Shown here: piece after piece, positions 1 to 8,929 of the stretch
How positions within the stretch are numbered: position 1 is the first letter of the stretch
How the letters are laid out: each line of letters opens with the position of its first letter
Assembly (NCBI RefSeq): GCF_013155125.1
Contig: NZ_CP053564.1
Coordinates: forward strand, 6,951,501 to 7,015,500
Direction of reading: 5' to 3'
From: Pseudonocardia broussonetiae
GTDB taxonomy: Bacteria > Actinomycetota > Actinomycetes > Mycobacteriales > Pseudonocardiaceae
Length of the DNA: 64,000 bases
Position numbers and translations under genes: made by a program
The notes under the pieces: generated by a model
Database searches by the model: none
What the model was told of the DNA's origin: nothing
What the model saw: the letters and a program-made list of their open reading frames with translations, nothing else

Positions 1-869
1 GCGACGACCTCGTCGACGTCCCGGGCCCGCGCGATCCGCGTCCGCAGCCCGACGCTGCTGCGGGTCGTCGCCGCGACGACGTCGACGTCCTCCAGCACGC
101 CCAGCAGCTCCCCGCCCGCGCCGAGGACGGGGACGTGGCTCACGCCGCGGTCGAGCATGTCGAGCAGGACCTCGCCGCCCAGGCGGTCGGCCGCCGCCGT
201 CCACGCGGGCGCGGTCATCGCCTCGCGCAGGGGGGTGGCCGAGGCGTCGACCCCGTCGGCGACGACGGTCCGCAGGTCGCGGTCGGTGAGGATGCCGACC
301 CGCCCGTGCCCGATCGGCACGACCACCGCCGACGCCCCGCACGCGGTCATCCGCCGCGCCGCCTCCCGCACGGTCGTCGACTCCTCGGCGGTGCACAGCG
401 GCGCGCGCAGCAGCTCACCGACCGGGCGCTGCGCCGGGTCCGGGGTGCCGAGGTCGGTGCGCGGTGGCGCGAGCAGCGAGCGCGTGACGTACCGGAGCCC
501 GGCGGGGCGCCCGAGGAGGTCGCGGACCGCGGGGCCGGGCAGCCGCAGGCAGGTCGTCGCACCACGGGCCACGGCGGTGAAGCCGAGCGGGAGCCCCGCG
601 AGCATCGGGGCGTGCCCGAGCAGCTCCCCCGGACCGAGCAGGTCGAGCACGCGCCCGTCGTGGACGATCTCGACCGCGCCGGTCCGCACCACCCGCAGGT
701 GCGCGGGCGGCGCCGCCCCCTCCGCGAGCACGGTCGCCCCCGCGGCGTGCTCCTCGACCTCCGCCAGCGCGGCGAGGGCGGCGAGCTCGGCGGCGTCGAG
801 GGCGTCGAAGGGCGGGTGGGCGGCCAGGAACTCCGCGGCGGCCCCCGGTGCGACGGGGGACGGCGTCAC
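1..869 (-). CDS. cNMP-binding / CBS domain protein (DUF294-type), C-terminus outside window
   Basis: The visible 289 residues begin with a cyclic-nucleotide-binding-type beta-roll (about residues 15-115, with an LLGPGELLGHAPML-like phosphate-cassette region). Two CBS motifs follow (about 155-285, with ASAVVVPIGHGRVGILTDRDL and VSHVPVLG). This order is that of signal-transduction proteins that continue into a DUF294 putative nucleotidyltransferase domain, which here would lie beyond the left edge. The GTG start overlaps the TGA of the upstream gene by 4 bp (GTGA), so it is translationally coupled at the distal end of the choline operon. The ligand and the role in that operon are unknown. The gene is incomplete only because the window ends. 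Confidence 0.8.
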   Translation of the reverse strand, partial: MTPSPVAPGAAAEFLAAHPPFDALDAAELAALAALAEVEEHAAGATVLAEGAAPPAHLRVVRTGAVEIVHDGRVLDLLGPGELLGHAPMLAGLPLGFTAVARGATTCLRLPGPAVRDLLGRPAGLRYVTRSLLAPPRTDLGTPDPAQRPVGELLRAPLCTAEESTTVREAARRMTACGASAVVVPIGHGRVGILTDRDLRTVVADGVDASATPLREAMTAPAWTAAADRLGGEVLLDMLDRGVSHVPVLGAGGELLGVLEDVDVVAATTRSSVGLRTRIARARDVDEVV

Positions 870-1318
870 CGGCGGCCCGACCAGTACGCGTGGTGGGCGT
901 CGTGCAGCAGCAGGAACGCGCCCTGCACGACGATCCCGGCGCTCGCCCCGGCCGCGCCCGGCCGGTCGCGGCGCCACCGCCACAGCGCCGCGCCGCCCGC
1001 GACGTACGCGGCGTCGAGCGCGACGTTGGCCCACAGCACCCGCCGCAGCGTCCGCGACTCGGCGGCGAGGGCGTCGTCGCTGTACGGGTCGGGCAGCTGC
1101 GCCATCCGGAGGCGCTGCAGCCGCTCGGCCACCACCACGATCGCCAAGTCGACCGCACCCCACCCGGCGTTCTGCCGCCCGAACGCCGTGACGAACGGGC
1201 CCCGCCGGGCGGCGGCGAGACCGAGTCCGGCGACGACGCTCGCCGCGCCCCACGCGGTGGTGGAGCGGGCGAGCGCGTGCTGGCGGGCCCAGGGGTCGGG
1301 CACCCTCGGGTCAGGCAC
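866..1318 (-). CDS. small integral membrane protein (DUF6992-like)
   Basis: This 150-residue protein has about four hydrophobic stretches (for example AWGAASVVAGLGLAAA near residue 24, VDLAIVVVAE near 57, a segment near 95 and a C-terminal IVVQGAFLLLHDAHH). Charged Arg-rich loops lie between them. No catalytic motif is recognised. It resembles small actinobacterial and Bacteroidetes DUF6992-type membrane proteins, a weak family guess made from memory. The GTG start lies 8 bp inside the end of the GMC oxidoreductase gene, and its stop overlaps the next gene, so all three are probably co-transcribed. Function is unknown. Confidence 0.65.
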   Translation of the reverse strand: MPDPRVPDPWARQHALARSTTAWGAASVVAGLGLAAARRGPFVTAFGRQNAGWGAVDLAIVVVAERLQRLRMAQLPDPYSDDALAAESRTLRRVLWANVALDAAYVAGGAALWRWRRDRPGAAGASAGIVVQGAFLLLHDAHHAYWSGRR

Positions 1319-2858
1319 GGAGCAGGTCCGCGGCCTTCTCCCCCACCATCATGCAGGTGATGTTGGGGTTGATCGCCGGCAGGAACGGCAGGATCGACGC
1401 GTCGGCGACCCGCAGCCCCTCGACGCCCCGCACCCGCAGCTGCGGGTCGACCACGGCCATCGGGTCGGACGCCGGACCCATCTTCGCCGTGCACGCCGGG
1501 TGGTAGACGGTGTTGTGGGTCTTGGTGACGTAGTCGACCAGGTCGTCGTCGGTGACGGCGTCCGGCCCGGGCGTCAGCTCGCGGGTGATCCACTCCTTCA
1601 GCGCGGGCTGCTCGGCGATGCGCCGCGCGAGCTTGACCCCGTGCAGCATCACCGCCATGTCGTGACCTGGAGGATCGGTGAAGTAGCGGGGGTCGACCCG
1701 TGCGCGGTCGCGGAAGTCGCGGCTGCGCAGCCGCACCGTGCCCCGGGAGCGCCCGCGCGTGACGTTGGGCGTCAGGCAGAACCCGTTGTCGGTGGTCGGG
1801 TAGCCCCAGCGCACCGTGTTGAGGTCGAAGGGCACCGACCCGTAGTGCATCATCAGGTCCGGCCGGTCCAGCCCCTCGCGGGTGCGCGTGAACAGCCCGA
1901 TCTCCCACCACTGCGTGGAGCGCGTGACCATCGGCCGCGAGGCCTCCCACATCACCAGGCCCTCGACGTGGTCGTCCAGGTTCGACCCGACGCCCGGCGC
2001 GTCGACGAGCACGTCGACGCCGAACTCGCGCAGGTGCTCGGCCGGGCCGATGCCCGAGAGCATCAGCAGCTTGGGCGTGTCGATCGCGCCCGTGGACAGG
2101 ATGACCTCGCGCCGCGCGGTGACCGTCCGCCGGCCCGGCCCGATGTCCTGCTGGTACTCGACGCCGGTGGCGCGCCTGCCCTCGAAGACCACCTTCGACG
2201 CCCACGCCCCCGTGATCACCGACAGGTTGGGCCGCGAGTCCAGGACCGGGTGCAGGTAGCTCACCGACGCCGACGCCCGCGTGCCGTCGGGGAACCGGTT
2301 GATCTGGAAGAACCCGGCGCCCTCGGTGACGGTCGTGCCCTCGTTGAACTTCACGGTGGGCAGCCCGACGCCCGCCGCGGCCTCCAGCACCGCGACGCCG
2401 CACGGGTCGTCGGGCGCGATGTGGTGGATGTTGACCGGGCCGGAGCGGCCGTGGCCGTCCCACTCGCCGTCGTTGGTCTCCAGGCGGCGCAGCAGCGGCC
2501 AGCACTCATCGGCGGTCCAGCCCTCGCACCCCTGGGCGGCCCACTCGTCGAGGTCCTCGCGCGGGGTCCAGAACGCGATGCACGAGTTGTGAGACGAGCA
2601 CCCGCCGAGCACCTTCGCCCGCGCGTGGCGCAGGAAGGAGTTGCCGTGCTCCTGGGGCTCGACGAGGTAGTCCCAGTCGAAGCCGGAGTCGAGCAGCGCC
2701 ATCCAGTCGGTCAGCTTGAGGATCGCCGGGTCGTCGACGTCGGACGGGCCCGCCTCCAGCAGGCACACGGTGACGGCGGGGTCCTCGGACAGCCGCGCGG
2801 CCAGCGCGCAGCCCGAGGACCCCCCGCCGACGACGACGTAGTCGAACTGCTCGGTCAT
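1311..2858 (-). CDS. betA: GMC-family FAD oxidoreductase, probable choline dehydrogenase
   Basis: The 515-residue protein has the ADP-binding GGGSSGCALAARL motif near residue 10. The GMC signature region (LGGCSSHNSC) lies near residue 85. At the C-terminus are the catalytic His (NTVYHPACT, about 450) and Asn (INPNIT, about 497). GMC choline dehydrogenases oxidise choline to betaine aldehyde; the adjacent betaine-aldehyde-dehydrogenase-like gene and a betaine-catabolic operon nearby support that substrate, but other alcohols cannot be excluded. I start at the ATG preceded by GGAGGGAC rather than at an upstream codon, because the Rossmann fold follows directly. A perfect palindromic repeat separates it from the permease gene upstream, so it may have reduced or separate expression. 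Confidence 0.85.
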   Translation of the reverse strand: MTEQFDYVVVGGGSSGCALAARLSEDPAVTVCLLEAGPSDVDDPAILKLTDWMALLDSGFDWDYLVEPQEHGNSFLRHARAKVLGGCSSHNSCIAFWTPREDLDEWAAQGCEGWTADECWPLLRRLETNDGEWDGHGRSGPVNIHHIAPDDPCGVAVLEAAAGVGLPTVKFNEGTTVTEGAGFFQINRFPDGTRASASVSYLHPVLDSRPNLSVITGAWASKVVFEGRRATGVEYQQDIGPGRRTVTARREVILSTGAIDTPKLLMLSGIGPAEHLREFGVDVLVDAPGVGSNLDDHVEGLVMWEASRPMVTRSTQWWEIGLFTRTREGLDRPDLMMHYGSVPFDLNTVRWGYPTTDNGFCLTPNVTRGRSRGTVRLRSRDFRDRARVDPRYFTDPPGHDMAVMLHGVKLARRIAEQPALKEWITRELTPGPDAVTDDDLVDYVTKTHNTVYHPACTAKMGPASDPMAVVDPQLRVRGVEGLRVADASILPFLPAINPNITCMMVGEKAADLLRA

Positions 2859-2874
2859 GCGTCCCTCCGGTGGT

Positions 2875-2916
2875 CGTGCGTGGCGATCGTGGCCCTGGCC
2901 ACGATCGCCACGCACG
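2875..2916. repeat. perfect 20-bp inverted repeat between permease and GMC genes
   Basis: The arms CGTGCGTGGCGATCGTGGCC (2875-2894) and its exact complement (2897-2916) are separated by 2 bp. The right flank CACGGGTGGCGCAGCCGC runs straight into the stop codon of the permease gene. The same 18 bases flank the palindrome beyond dnaG at 53513-53530. It could act as an attenuator inside the operon or as a dispersed palindromic element. Confidence 0.85.
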
Positions 2917-2931
2917 GGTGGCGCAGCCGCA

Positions 2932-4455
2932 TCACGGCGCCTGCTCGAGGTTCTTCGCCATGTGCTCGGGCAGCGTGCCGGTCTGGTGCCGGCCGCGGGC
3001 CAGGTACCAGGCCAGCCCGATCAGGATGACGGCCCCGATGAAGATCGGCGCGATGAAGCTGAGCACCCCGGCGCCGTAGACGTCCTCGCGCGGCCAGGCC
3101 AGGTTGATCGCCATCCCGGTGCCCCAGACGACGGCGATGATGTTGACGGGCAGGCCCCAGCGGCCCAGCGAGAAGTAGCCGTCGGTGCCCGCGCCGGGCC
3201 CGGGCCACTCGCCCTTCAGCCGCTTGCGCAGCATCGGCACCGTGACCAGCAGGTAGGCGATGTAGATCATGATGATCGCGACGCTCGTGACGGCCGTGAA
3301 GATCTGCGGGCTGCCGATGTTCACCACGAGGATGAGCACCGCCGCCACGCCGATCAGCACCGCGGGCACCACCGGCGTCTTGCGCTTGGGGTCGATCTTC
3401 GCGAGCCGGGCCCCGGCGGGCAGCGCGTTGTCGCGGGCCATCGCGAACATCAGCCGGATCGCGGCGGTGTGCACGGCCAGCGCGCAGACCGTGACCGCGA
3501 TGACGATGCTGATCAGCAGCGCGATGCCGAGCGGCCCGCCGAGCACGGTGAGCACGATGAACTGCAGGCCGCCGACCTCGCTGATCTCCGGGGCGCTCAG
3601 GTCGGGCGCGGCGAGGATCGCGAACAGCAGGATCAGCCCGCCGATGACGAACGAGGCGATGACGGCGCGCAGGATCGCCGTGGGCGCGGTGCGCCGCGGG
3701 TCTACGGTCTCCTCGCCCAGCGAGCTGGCGGTGTCGAAGCCGTACATGACGTACGCGCTGGCCAGCGCGGCCACGAGGAACGCCCCGAAGTAGCCGAGGT
3801 CGGTGCCCTCGCCCAGCCCCTGGGTGTCGAACAGCACCGTCGGCGGGTTCACGATGTTCACCGCGAGCAGGACGACGAGCAGCACGGCCGCGATCAGCTC
3901 GATGAACACCCCGGCGCTGTTGATCCGGGCCATGAGCTTCACGCCGAGCGCGTTGATCGTGGTGGTGAACGCGACCAGGATCGCCCCCCAGATCACGGCG
4001 GACACGGCGAAGTCGGTCTCCCCGGTGCCGTCGCCGACGAGCTGGAAGCCGTCCCAGATCAGCGGCAGGGTGCCCTGGTAGGCGAGCACCACGGCCGTCA
4101 GCGTCACCACCGACGCGGTGAACATCATCCAGCCGGCCAGCCACGCCGTCATCGGGCTCGCGAGCCGCTTCGACCAGTTGTAGACCGACCCGGCCACCGG
4201 GTAGCGCCCGGCCAGCTCCGCGAAGCACAGCGCCACCATGATCTGGCCCGCGAACACCAGCGGCCAGCTCCACCAGTACGCCGGCCCGCCGAAGGCGTAG
4301 CCGAAGTAGAAGAGCTGGAACGTGCCGGTGAGGATCGAGATGTAGCTGATCCCGGCCGCGAAGCTGGCGAACTTCCCGATGCTGCGGTCCAGGGACTGGG
4401 AGTAGCCGAAGTCGGCCATCCCGTCGTCCGAAGGCCTGTTCTCCGTCGTACTCAT
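2932..4455 (-). CDS. APC-superfamily amino acid / choline-type permease
   Basis: This 507-residue polytopic protein has about 12 predicted hydrophobic helices. The first is near residue 30 (ASFAAGISYISILTG), and the AELAGRYPVAGSVYNW motif near 85 is typical of APC-family transporters related to GABA and amino acid permeases. It lies between the two choline-oxidation enzymes, and its ATG overlaps the aldehyde dehydrogenase stop (ATGA), so it probably imports choline, betaine or a related trimethylamine. The substrate is inferred from context only; classical choline porters are BCCT or ABC types. The ATG at 4455 is chosen because the reading frame upstream of it lies inside the aldehyde dehydrogenase gene. 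Confidence 0.87.
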   Translation of the reverse strand: MSTTENRPSDDGMADFGYSQSLDRSIGKFASFAAGISYISILTGTFQLFYFGYAFGGPAYWWSWPLVFAGQIMVALCFAELAGRYPVAGSVYNWSKRLASPMTAWLAGWMMFTASVVTLTAVVLAYQGTLPLIWDGFQLVGDGTGETDFAVSAVIWGAILVAFTTTINALGVKLMARINSAGVFIELIAAVLLVVLLAVNIVNPPTVLFDTQGLGEGTDLGYFGAFLVAALASAYVMYGFDTASSLGEETVDPRRTAPTAILRAVIASFVIGGLILLFAILAAPDLSAPEISEVGGLQFIVLTVLGGPLGIALLISIVIAVTVCALAVHTAAIRLMFAMARDNALPAGARLAKIDPKRKTPVVPAVLIGVAAVLILVVNIGSPQIFTAVTSVAIIMIYIAYLLVTVPMLRKRLKGEWPGPGAGTDGYFSLGRWGLPVNIIAVVWGTGMAINLAWPREDVYGAGVLSFIAPIFIGAVILIGLAWYLARGRHQTGTLPEHMAKNLEQAP

Positions 4456-5927
4456 CCCTGACCTCCGGTGAACCAGCCGGCGAGTTCCGGCGCGGTGTTG
4501 TGCCAGACGTGCTTGTGCTCCTGGTACTCGGCCAGTCCGGTCGGTCCCAGCTCCCGGCCGTTGCCGGAGGACTTCATCCCGCCCCACTCCGCCGCGGGGA
4601 CGTAGGGGTGGTAGTCGTTGATCCACACCGTGCCGTGGCGCAGGGCCCCGGCGACGCGGTGCGCGCGCGCCATGTCGGCGGTCCAGACCGCGCCCGCGAG
4701 GCCGTACTCGGTGTCGTTGCCCAGCGCGATCGCCTCGGCCTCGGTGCGGAAGGTCTCGACGGTGAGGATCGGGCCGAACGTCTCCTCGCGGATCACGCGC
4801 ATCTCGCGGGTGACGTCGGCGAGCACGGTGGGCCGGTAGAAGAAGCCGTCCTGCAGCGCTGGGTCGTCGGGCCGCTTCCCGCCCGCGACGAGCCGGGCGC
4901 CGTCGGCCAGCGCGTCGGCCACGAACCGCTCGATCTTGTCCCGCTGCGCGGCCGACACCAGCGGCCCCGACTCGGTGCCGTCGACCAGCCCGCTGCCCAG
5001 CCGGATCAGCTCGGCGCGCCGCCCGATCTCGGCGACGAGCTCGTCGTGCAGCGACTCCTCGACGATCAGCCGCGCCCCCGCCGAGCACACCTGCCCGGCG
5101 TGCAGGAAGACCGCGGTGAGCGCCCAGTCGGCGGCGAGGTCGACCGGGGTGTCGGCGAAGACGATGTTGGGGTTCTTGCCGCCCAGCTCCACCGCCACCC
5201 GCTTCACGGTGGCCGCGCTCGCCCGGATGATCGCCTGTCCGGTGAGCAGGCCGCCCGTGAAGCTGACCATGTCGACGGCCGGGTGCTCGGTGAGCGGGGC
5301 GCCGACGTCGCGCCCGCCGCCCAGCAGGATGTTGACGACGCCGGGCGGCACCCCGGCCTCCTCGCACAGCCGCACCAGCAGCACGCTCGTGAGCGGCGTG
5401 ACCTCGCTGGGCTTGATCACGCACGTGTTGCCGGCGGCCAGCGCGGGCGCGAGCTTCCACGACAGCTGCAGCAGCGGGTAGTTCCACGGCGTGATCAGGA
5501 CGCAGACGCCGACCGGCTCGTGCACGACGCGCGAGAGCACGTGCGCCTTCCCGACGTCGACGACGCGCCCGGCCTCCTTGTCGGCGAGGTCGGCGTAGTA
5601 GCGGAACACGGCGGTAACGTCGTCGACGTCGATGCGGCTCTCGACGATCGTCTTGCCGGTGTCGAGGGTCTCGGTGTGCGCGATCGACTCCTTGTCACGC
5701 ACGAGCAGGTCGGCGATCCGGCGCAGCAGCGCGGCGCGCTCGGGGGCGGGCGTCGTGCGCCACGGGCCCGTGTCGAAGGCCACGCGGGCGGCGGCCACCG
5801 CGGCCGCCACGTCGTCGGGGCCGGCCTGGTCGACGGTCTCGACCACCGATCCGTCGAACGGGTTGATCACGTCGTCGGTGCCGCCGGATCCGGCGGTCCA
5901 CGTCCCATCGATATGCAGGCTCGGCAC
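4452..5927 (-). CDS. betB: aldehyde dehydrogenase, probable betaine-aldehyde dehydrogenase
   Basis: This 491-residue NAD(P)-dependent aldehyde dehydrogenase has full family length. The motifs are PWNYP (about 148), KPSEVTP (about 173), FTGG (about 223), the general-base Glu in ELGGKNP (about 247) and the nucleophilic Cys in GQVCSAG (about 281). The product is expected to convert betaine aldehyde to glycine betaine, using the product of the GMC dehydrogenase two genes downstream. It is the first gene of the leftward operon, 68 bp from the divergent IclR regulator. The exact substrate is inferred from neighbours, because aldehyde dehydrogenases are hard to separate by sequence. Confidence 0.87.
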   Translation of the reverse strand: MPSLHIDGTWTAGSGGTDDVINPFDGSVVETVDQAGPDDVAAAVAAARVAFDTGPWRTTPAPERAALLRRIADLLVRDKESIAHTETLDTGKTIVESRIDVDDVTAVFRYYADLADKEAGRVVDVGKAHVLSRVVHEPVGVCVLITPWNYPLLQLSWKLAPALAAGNTCVIKPSEVTPLTSVLLVRLCEEAGVPPGVVNILLGGGRDVGAPLTEHPAVDMVSFTGGLLTGQAIIRASAATVKRVAVELGGKNPNIVFADTPVDLAADWALTAVFLHAGQVCSAGARLIVEESLHDELVAEIGRRAELIRLGSGLVDGTESGPLVSAAQRDKIERFVADALADGARLVAGGKRPDDPALQDGFFYRPTVLADVTREMRVIREETFGPILTVETFRTEAEAIALGNDTEYGLAGAVWTADMARAHRVAGALRHGTVWINDYHPYVPAAEWGGMKSSGNGRELGPTGLAEYQEHKHVWHNTAPELAGWFTGGQG

Positions 5928-5955
5928 GCGTTGATCGTCCTCGCCGGACGCGCCA

Positions 5956-5981
5956 CGTCAAGCACTGCGCTCCAATTGACG
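5956..5981. promoter_or_regulatory. candidate IclR operator between betB and iclR
   Basis: The 68-bp divergent intergenic region holds an inverted repeat: CGTCAA at 5956-5961 and TTGACG at 5976-5981, with a 14-bp spacer. Each arm also reads as a TTGACG -35-like hexamer for outward transcription. The surrounding bases (TTATAGTTT) are AT-rich for this genome. A regulator bound here could control both directions; binding is inferred. Confidence 0.4.
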
Positions 5982-5995
5982 CTTATAGTTTCGCC

Positions 5996-6775
5996 ATGAG
6001 CAACGCTGCTGGTCGGGATGGGGGCGTGCAGTCCGTCGATCGGGCGATCTCGGTGCTCGAGATCCTGGCGCGGCGGGGCGAGGCGGGCGTCAGCGAGGTC
6101 GCGCTGGAGATCGACGTCCACAAGTCCACCGCGTTCCGCCTGCTCGGGGCGCTGGAGGGGCGCGGCCTCGTCGAGCAGGCCGAGGACCGCGGGAAGTACC
6201 GGCTCGGCTTCGGGCTGATCCCCCTGGCCGGCGCGGTGTCCGACCGGCTCGACGTCACCCGGCAGGGCCGTGAGGTGCTGGTGCGCCTCGCCGAGGAGCT
6301 GGGCGAGACCGTCAACCTGGCGGTGCTGCAGGAGCACTGGGCCGTCAACGTCGACCAGGCGCGGGGGCCCTCGACCGTCTCGACGCACAACTGGATCGGC
6401 CGCCTGACCCCCCTGCACTGCACCTCGAGCGGCAAGATCCTGCTCGCCCACCTGCCCGCCCCCCGCCGCGCCGCCCTGCTCGCCGCGTCGGGCATGGAGC
6501 GCCTCACCGGCAGCACCGTCACCCTGGCCCGCGACCTCGACGCCGAGCTCGCGGCCGTCGCGTCGCAGGGGTACGCCATCGCGGTGGAGGAGTACGAGGT
6601 GGGCCTCAACGCCGTCGCCGCGCCGGTGGTGGACCGCAGCGGCGAGGTGATCGCCGCCCTCTCCGCCAGCGGCCCGGCCTACCGCCTCGACGAGGCCCGG
6701 CTCGCCGAGCTCGTGGAGCCGGTGCGGGCGGGGGCGGCGGAGATCTCCCGGCGGATGGGATGGTTCGGCGGGTGA
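5996..6775 (+). CDS. IclR-family transcriptional regulator
   Basis: The 259-residue protein has an N-terminal winged helix-turn-helix (about 10-75; VSEVALEIDVHKSTAFRLLGAL). A C-terminal IclR effector domain follows (about 80-255, with the conserved TSSGKILLA segment). It is divergent from the choline-oxidation operon and also lies close to the betaine-demethylation operon, so it is the likely local regulator, with choline, betaine or a downstream metabolite as effector (inference). The ATG at 5996 gives the normal family length. The stop codon lies inside the left arm of a 58-bp palindromic repeat shared with the converging gene. Confidence 0.9.
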   Translation: MSNAAGRDGGVQSVDRAISVLEILARRGEAGVSEVALEIDVHKSTAFRLLGALEGRGLVEQAEDRGKYRLGFGLIPLAGAVSDRLDVTRQGREVLVRLAEELGETVNLAVLQEHWAVNVDQARGPSTVSTHNWIGRLTPLHCTSSGKILLAHLPAPRRAALLAASGMERLTGSTVTLARDLDAELAAVASQGYAIAVEEYEVGLNAVAAPVVDRSGEVIAALSASGPAYRLDEARLAELVEPVRAGAAEISRRMGWFGG

Positions 6776-6829
6776 GATGACGCCGAGCGCTGTGCGGGGC
6801 CGCCCGCGGAGCGCTGGGTGTGCTCTCAC
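6772..6829. repeat. 58-bp imperfect palindrome, copy 1
   Basis: The ends are GTGAG and CTCAC; internally AGCGCT and GCGGG are matched by their complements. The outer arms supply the TGA stop of iclR on the plus strand and the TGA of the converging AbiEi-like gene on the minus strand. A related copy of identical length lies at 7758-7815. It probably acts as a bidirectional terminator. Confidence 0.75.
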
Positions 6830-7703
6830 GCGCCGAGCGCGCGCCCGATCTTCGCCACGATCTCGGTCGGCTCGCCGAACACCTCGTACTTCGTGAAGCG
6901 GTACAACCGCCACCCTGGTCGACGAGGTCGGTGCCGCGGCCGATGTCGCGCAGCACGCGCTCCGGCTCGGTGTGCACCTCCCCCTCGTACTCGATGCCGA
7001 CCCGGTGCTCCGGGTACGCCAGGTCGAGCCACACCGCCCGGCGACGCCGCACGTCCTGCACCACCCACTGCACCTCCGGCGCCGGCAGCCCGCCCAGCAC
7101 CAGCAGCAGCCGCAGGCGCGTCTCCATCGGAGACCCGGCCCGCCGGTCGGCGAGCCCCACCACCCGGGGCAGCCGGCGCCGACCCCGCGCCCGCGGGTAC
7201 CGCGCCGCCAGCGCCAGCACCTCCTCGGGCGCGAACCGCCCGACCCTGCTGAGCGCGTCCACCGCGGCGACGGCGTCGCCCAGGTCCGGGCAGGTGCGCG
7301 CCAGGTCGTAGGCGGCGCGCCGGCGCGAGGTGACGGCCAGGCCCGCCACCTGCTCCACCTCACCGGGGCCCAGCCGGTCGCGGCGGAGGACCAGGCCCGG
7401 ACAGGGGTGCACCCCGCCGCCCGGCACGACGATCTCGGCCGGGGCGTCCGGCGGACCGCAGGACGCCCGGTGCAGCTCCGCCGCCGAGTACCCGGACAGC
7501 ACGCCGCGGCCCCGGGCGAACAGGTACGCCCCGGCCGACCGCAGCCGGAGGTCGGGCGGCGCGGCGCCGGCCCGCGCGTAGATGTCCGGGAACAGGCGCA
7601 CGAACGCCGGCCCGCGCAACCGGCCCGGGGTGACGAGGCCCGCCGCCACCGCGGTGGACCCGCGGAAGACGGTGGGCCAGCCGGGTACGGGCACGATCGA
7701 CAC
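6826..7703 (-). pseudogene. AbiEi-like / DUF559-related protein, frameshifted
   Basis: The frame starting with GTG at 7703 encodes an AbiEi-antitoxin-like N-terminal half (phrases such as TPGRLRGPAFVRLFPDIY and GVLSGYSAAELHR). It continues into a DUF559/Vsr-like nuclease-fold half ending YPEHRVGIEYEGEVHTEPERVLRD and TDLVDQ. After TDLVDQ the frame is lost, but the -1 shifted frame continues as GWRLYRFTKYEVFG to a proper stop at 6826. Restoring one base in the CCC run near 6913-6915 would rejoin the two parts into about 290 residues. It is either a genuine pseudogene or a homopolymer sequencing error. Proteins of this type are common single genes in Actinobacteria with uncertain function; a toxin-antitoxin or defence role is not demonstrated here. 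Confidence 0.7.
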
Positions 7704-7757
7704 GCCGGGAGCATCGCCGAGCGCCCGGTCCGCCCGTGGCGTTTCGCGCCATCCCCC

Positions 7758-7815
7758 GTGAGATCGCCGCCGGCGCTGTGGGGTCGGGCCCCGACAGCGC
7801 TGGGCGTCATCTCAC
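7758..7815. repeat. 58-bp imperfect palindrome, copy 2
   Basis: The ends GTGAG and CTCAC match copy 1 at 6772-6829. When reversed it shares GTGAGATGACGCC, AGCGCTGT and GGGGC-type blocks with that copy. The right arm contains the TGA stop of the Rieske oxygenase gene. The two copies bracket the frameshifted AbiEi-like gene. Confidence 0.75.
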
Positions 7816-8929
7816 GCGAGCCGCTCCGCCACCCACGCGTGGAACTCGGCGATGTGGTGCTCGCTCGGCACCAGCACCCCACCGCCGCGGTAGGCCCGGC
7901 TGCGCATGCCGGGCTGGGTGCGCTCGCAGGCGTCGAAGTCCTGCAGGTTGACCCGGTGGAACAGCTCCACGCTCGCGTCGACGTCGCTCACGCCGGGCGC
8001 GAAGAGCCAGTCGCACTCGACGACGGTGCGGTCGGGGGCGAGCGGGGTCATCCGGTGGACGATCACGTGGTCGGGCACGAGGTTGACGAAGACCTGGGGC
8101 CGGATGGTGATGGCGTAGTAGCGGCGGTCCTGGTCGTCGGCGAGCCCCGGGAGGCGGTCGAAGCCGGCGCGGCCGTCGACGGTGAAGCCCGCCGCGTCCG
8201 GCCCGAACTCGGCGCCGTGGCCCACGTAGTACTGCGCGGCGAAGCCGTCGGCGAACTCCGGGAGCACCTCGGTGAGCTCCGGGTGGATCGTCGCGCAGTG
8301 GTAGCACTCCATGAAGTTCTCGACGATGAGCTTCCAGTTCGCGGCCACGTCGTAGCGCACGCGGCGGGCGAGGGACAGGGAGCCGACGTCGTAGCGCTCG
8401 ATGGAGTCGCGGTCGCCGAGCCGCTCGACGACCGCGCCGACCACCTCGTCGTCGAAGGACGGGGGCTCCTCCCCCTCCGACAGGCAGATCCACACGTACC
8501 CGAGCCACTCGCGCAGGTGCACGGCGTGCAGGCCGTAGGCGGCGCGGTCGACGTCGGGCATCGTGGTGAGGTTCGGGGCGGCGACCAGCTCACCGGACAG
8601 CGAGTACGTCCACGCGTGGTAGCTGCACTGCAGGTTGCGCCGCAGCTGCCCGGCCTCCTCGGTGCACAGGGCAGCGCCGCGGTGGCGGCAGACGTTGAGG
8701 AAGCCGCGGACGACACCGTCGCGGCCGCGCACGAGCACGACGGACTCGCGCCCGACGGTGACGGTCCGGAACGCGCCGGGGCCGGTGAGGTCGGCGGCGA
8801 GCGCGACGCAGGTCCAGGAGCGCTCGAAGATCCGCTCCTGCTCGGCGGCGAACACCGACGCGTCGGTGTAGGCCGAGCCGGACAGGGTCGGGACGAGGCT
8901 GGACACCACGGGGGTGGGCTGCACGGCGG

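Noticed and set aside
135..3029. Long plus-strand open frame opposite the GMC and membrane-protein genes
   Set aside because: It is Arg/His/Asp-rich low-complexity translation caused by GC-rich codon bias; the opposite strand has recognised motifs throughout.
6772..7815. Insertion sequence around the AbiEi-like gene
   Set aside because: No transposase and no target-site duplication are visible; the flanking palindromes alone do not prove mobility.
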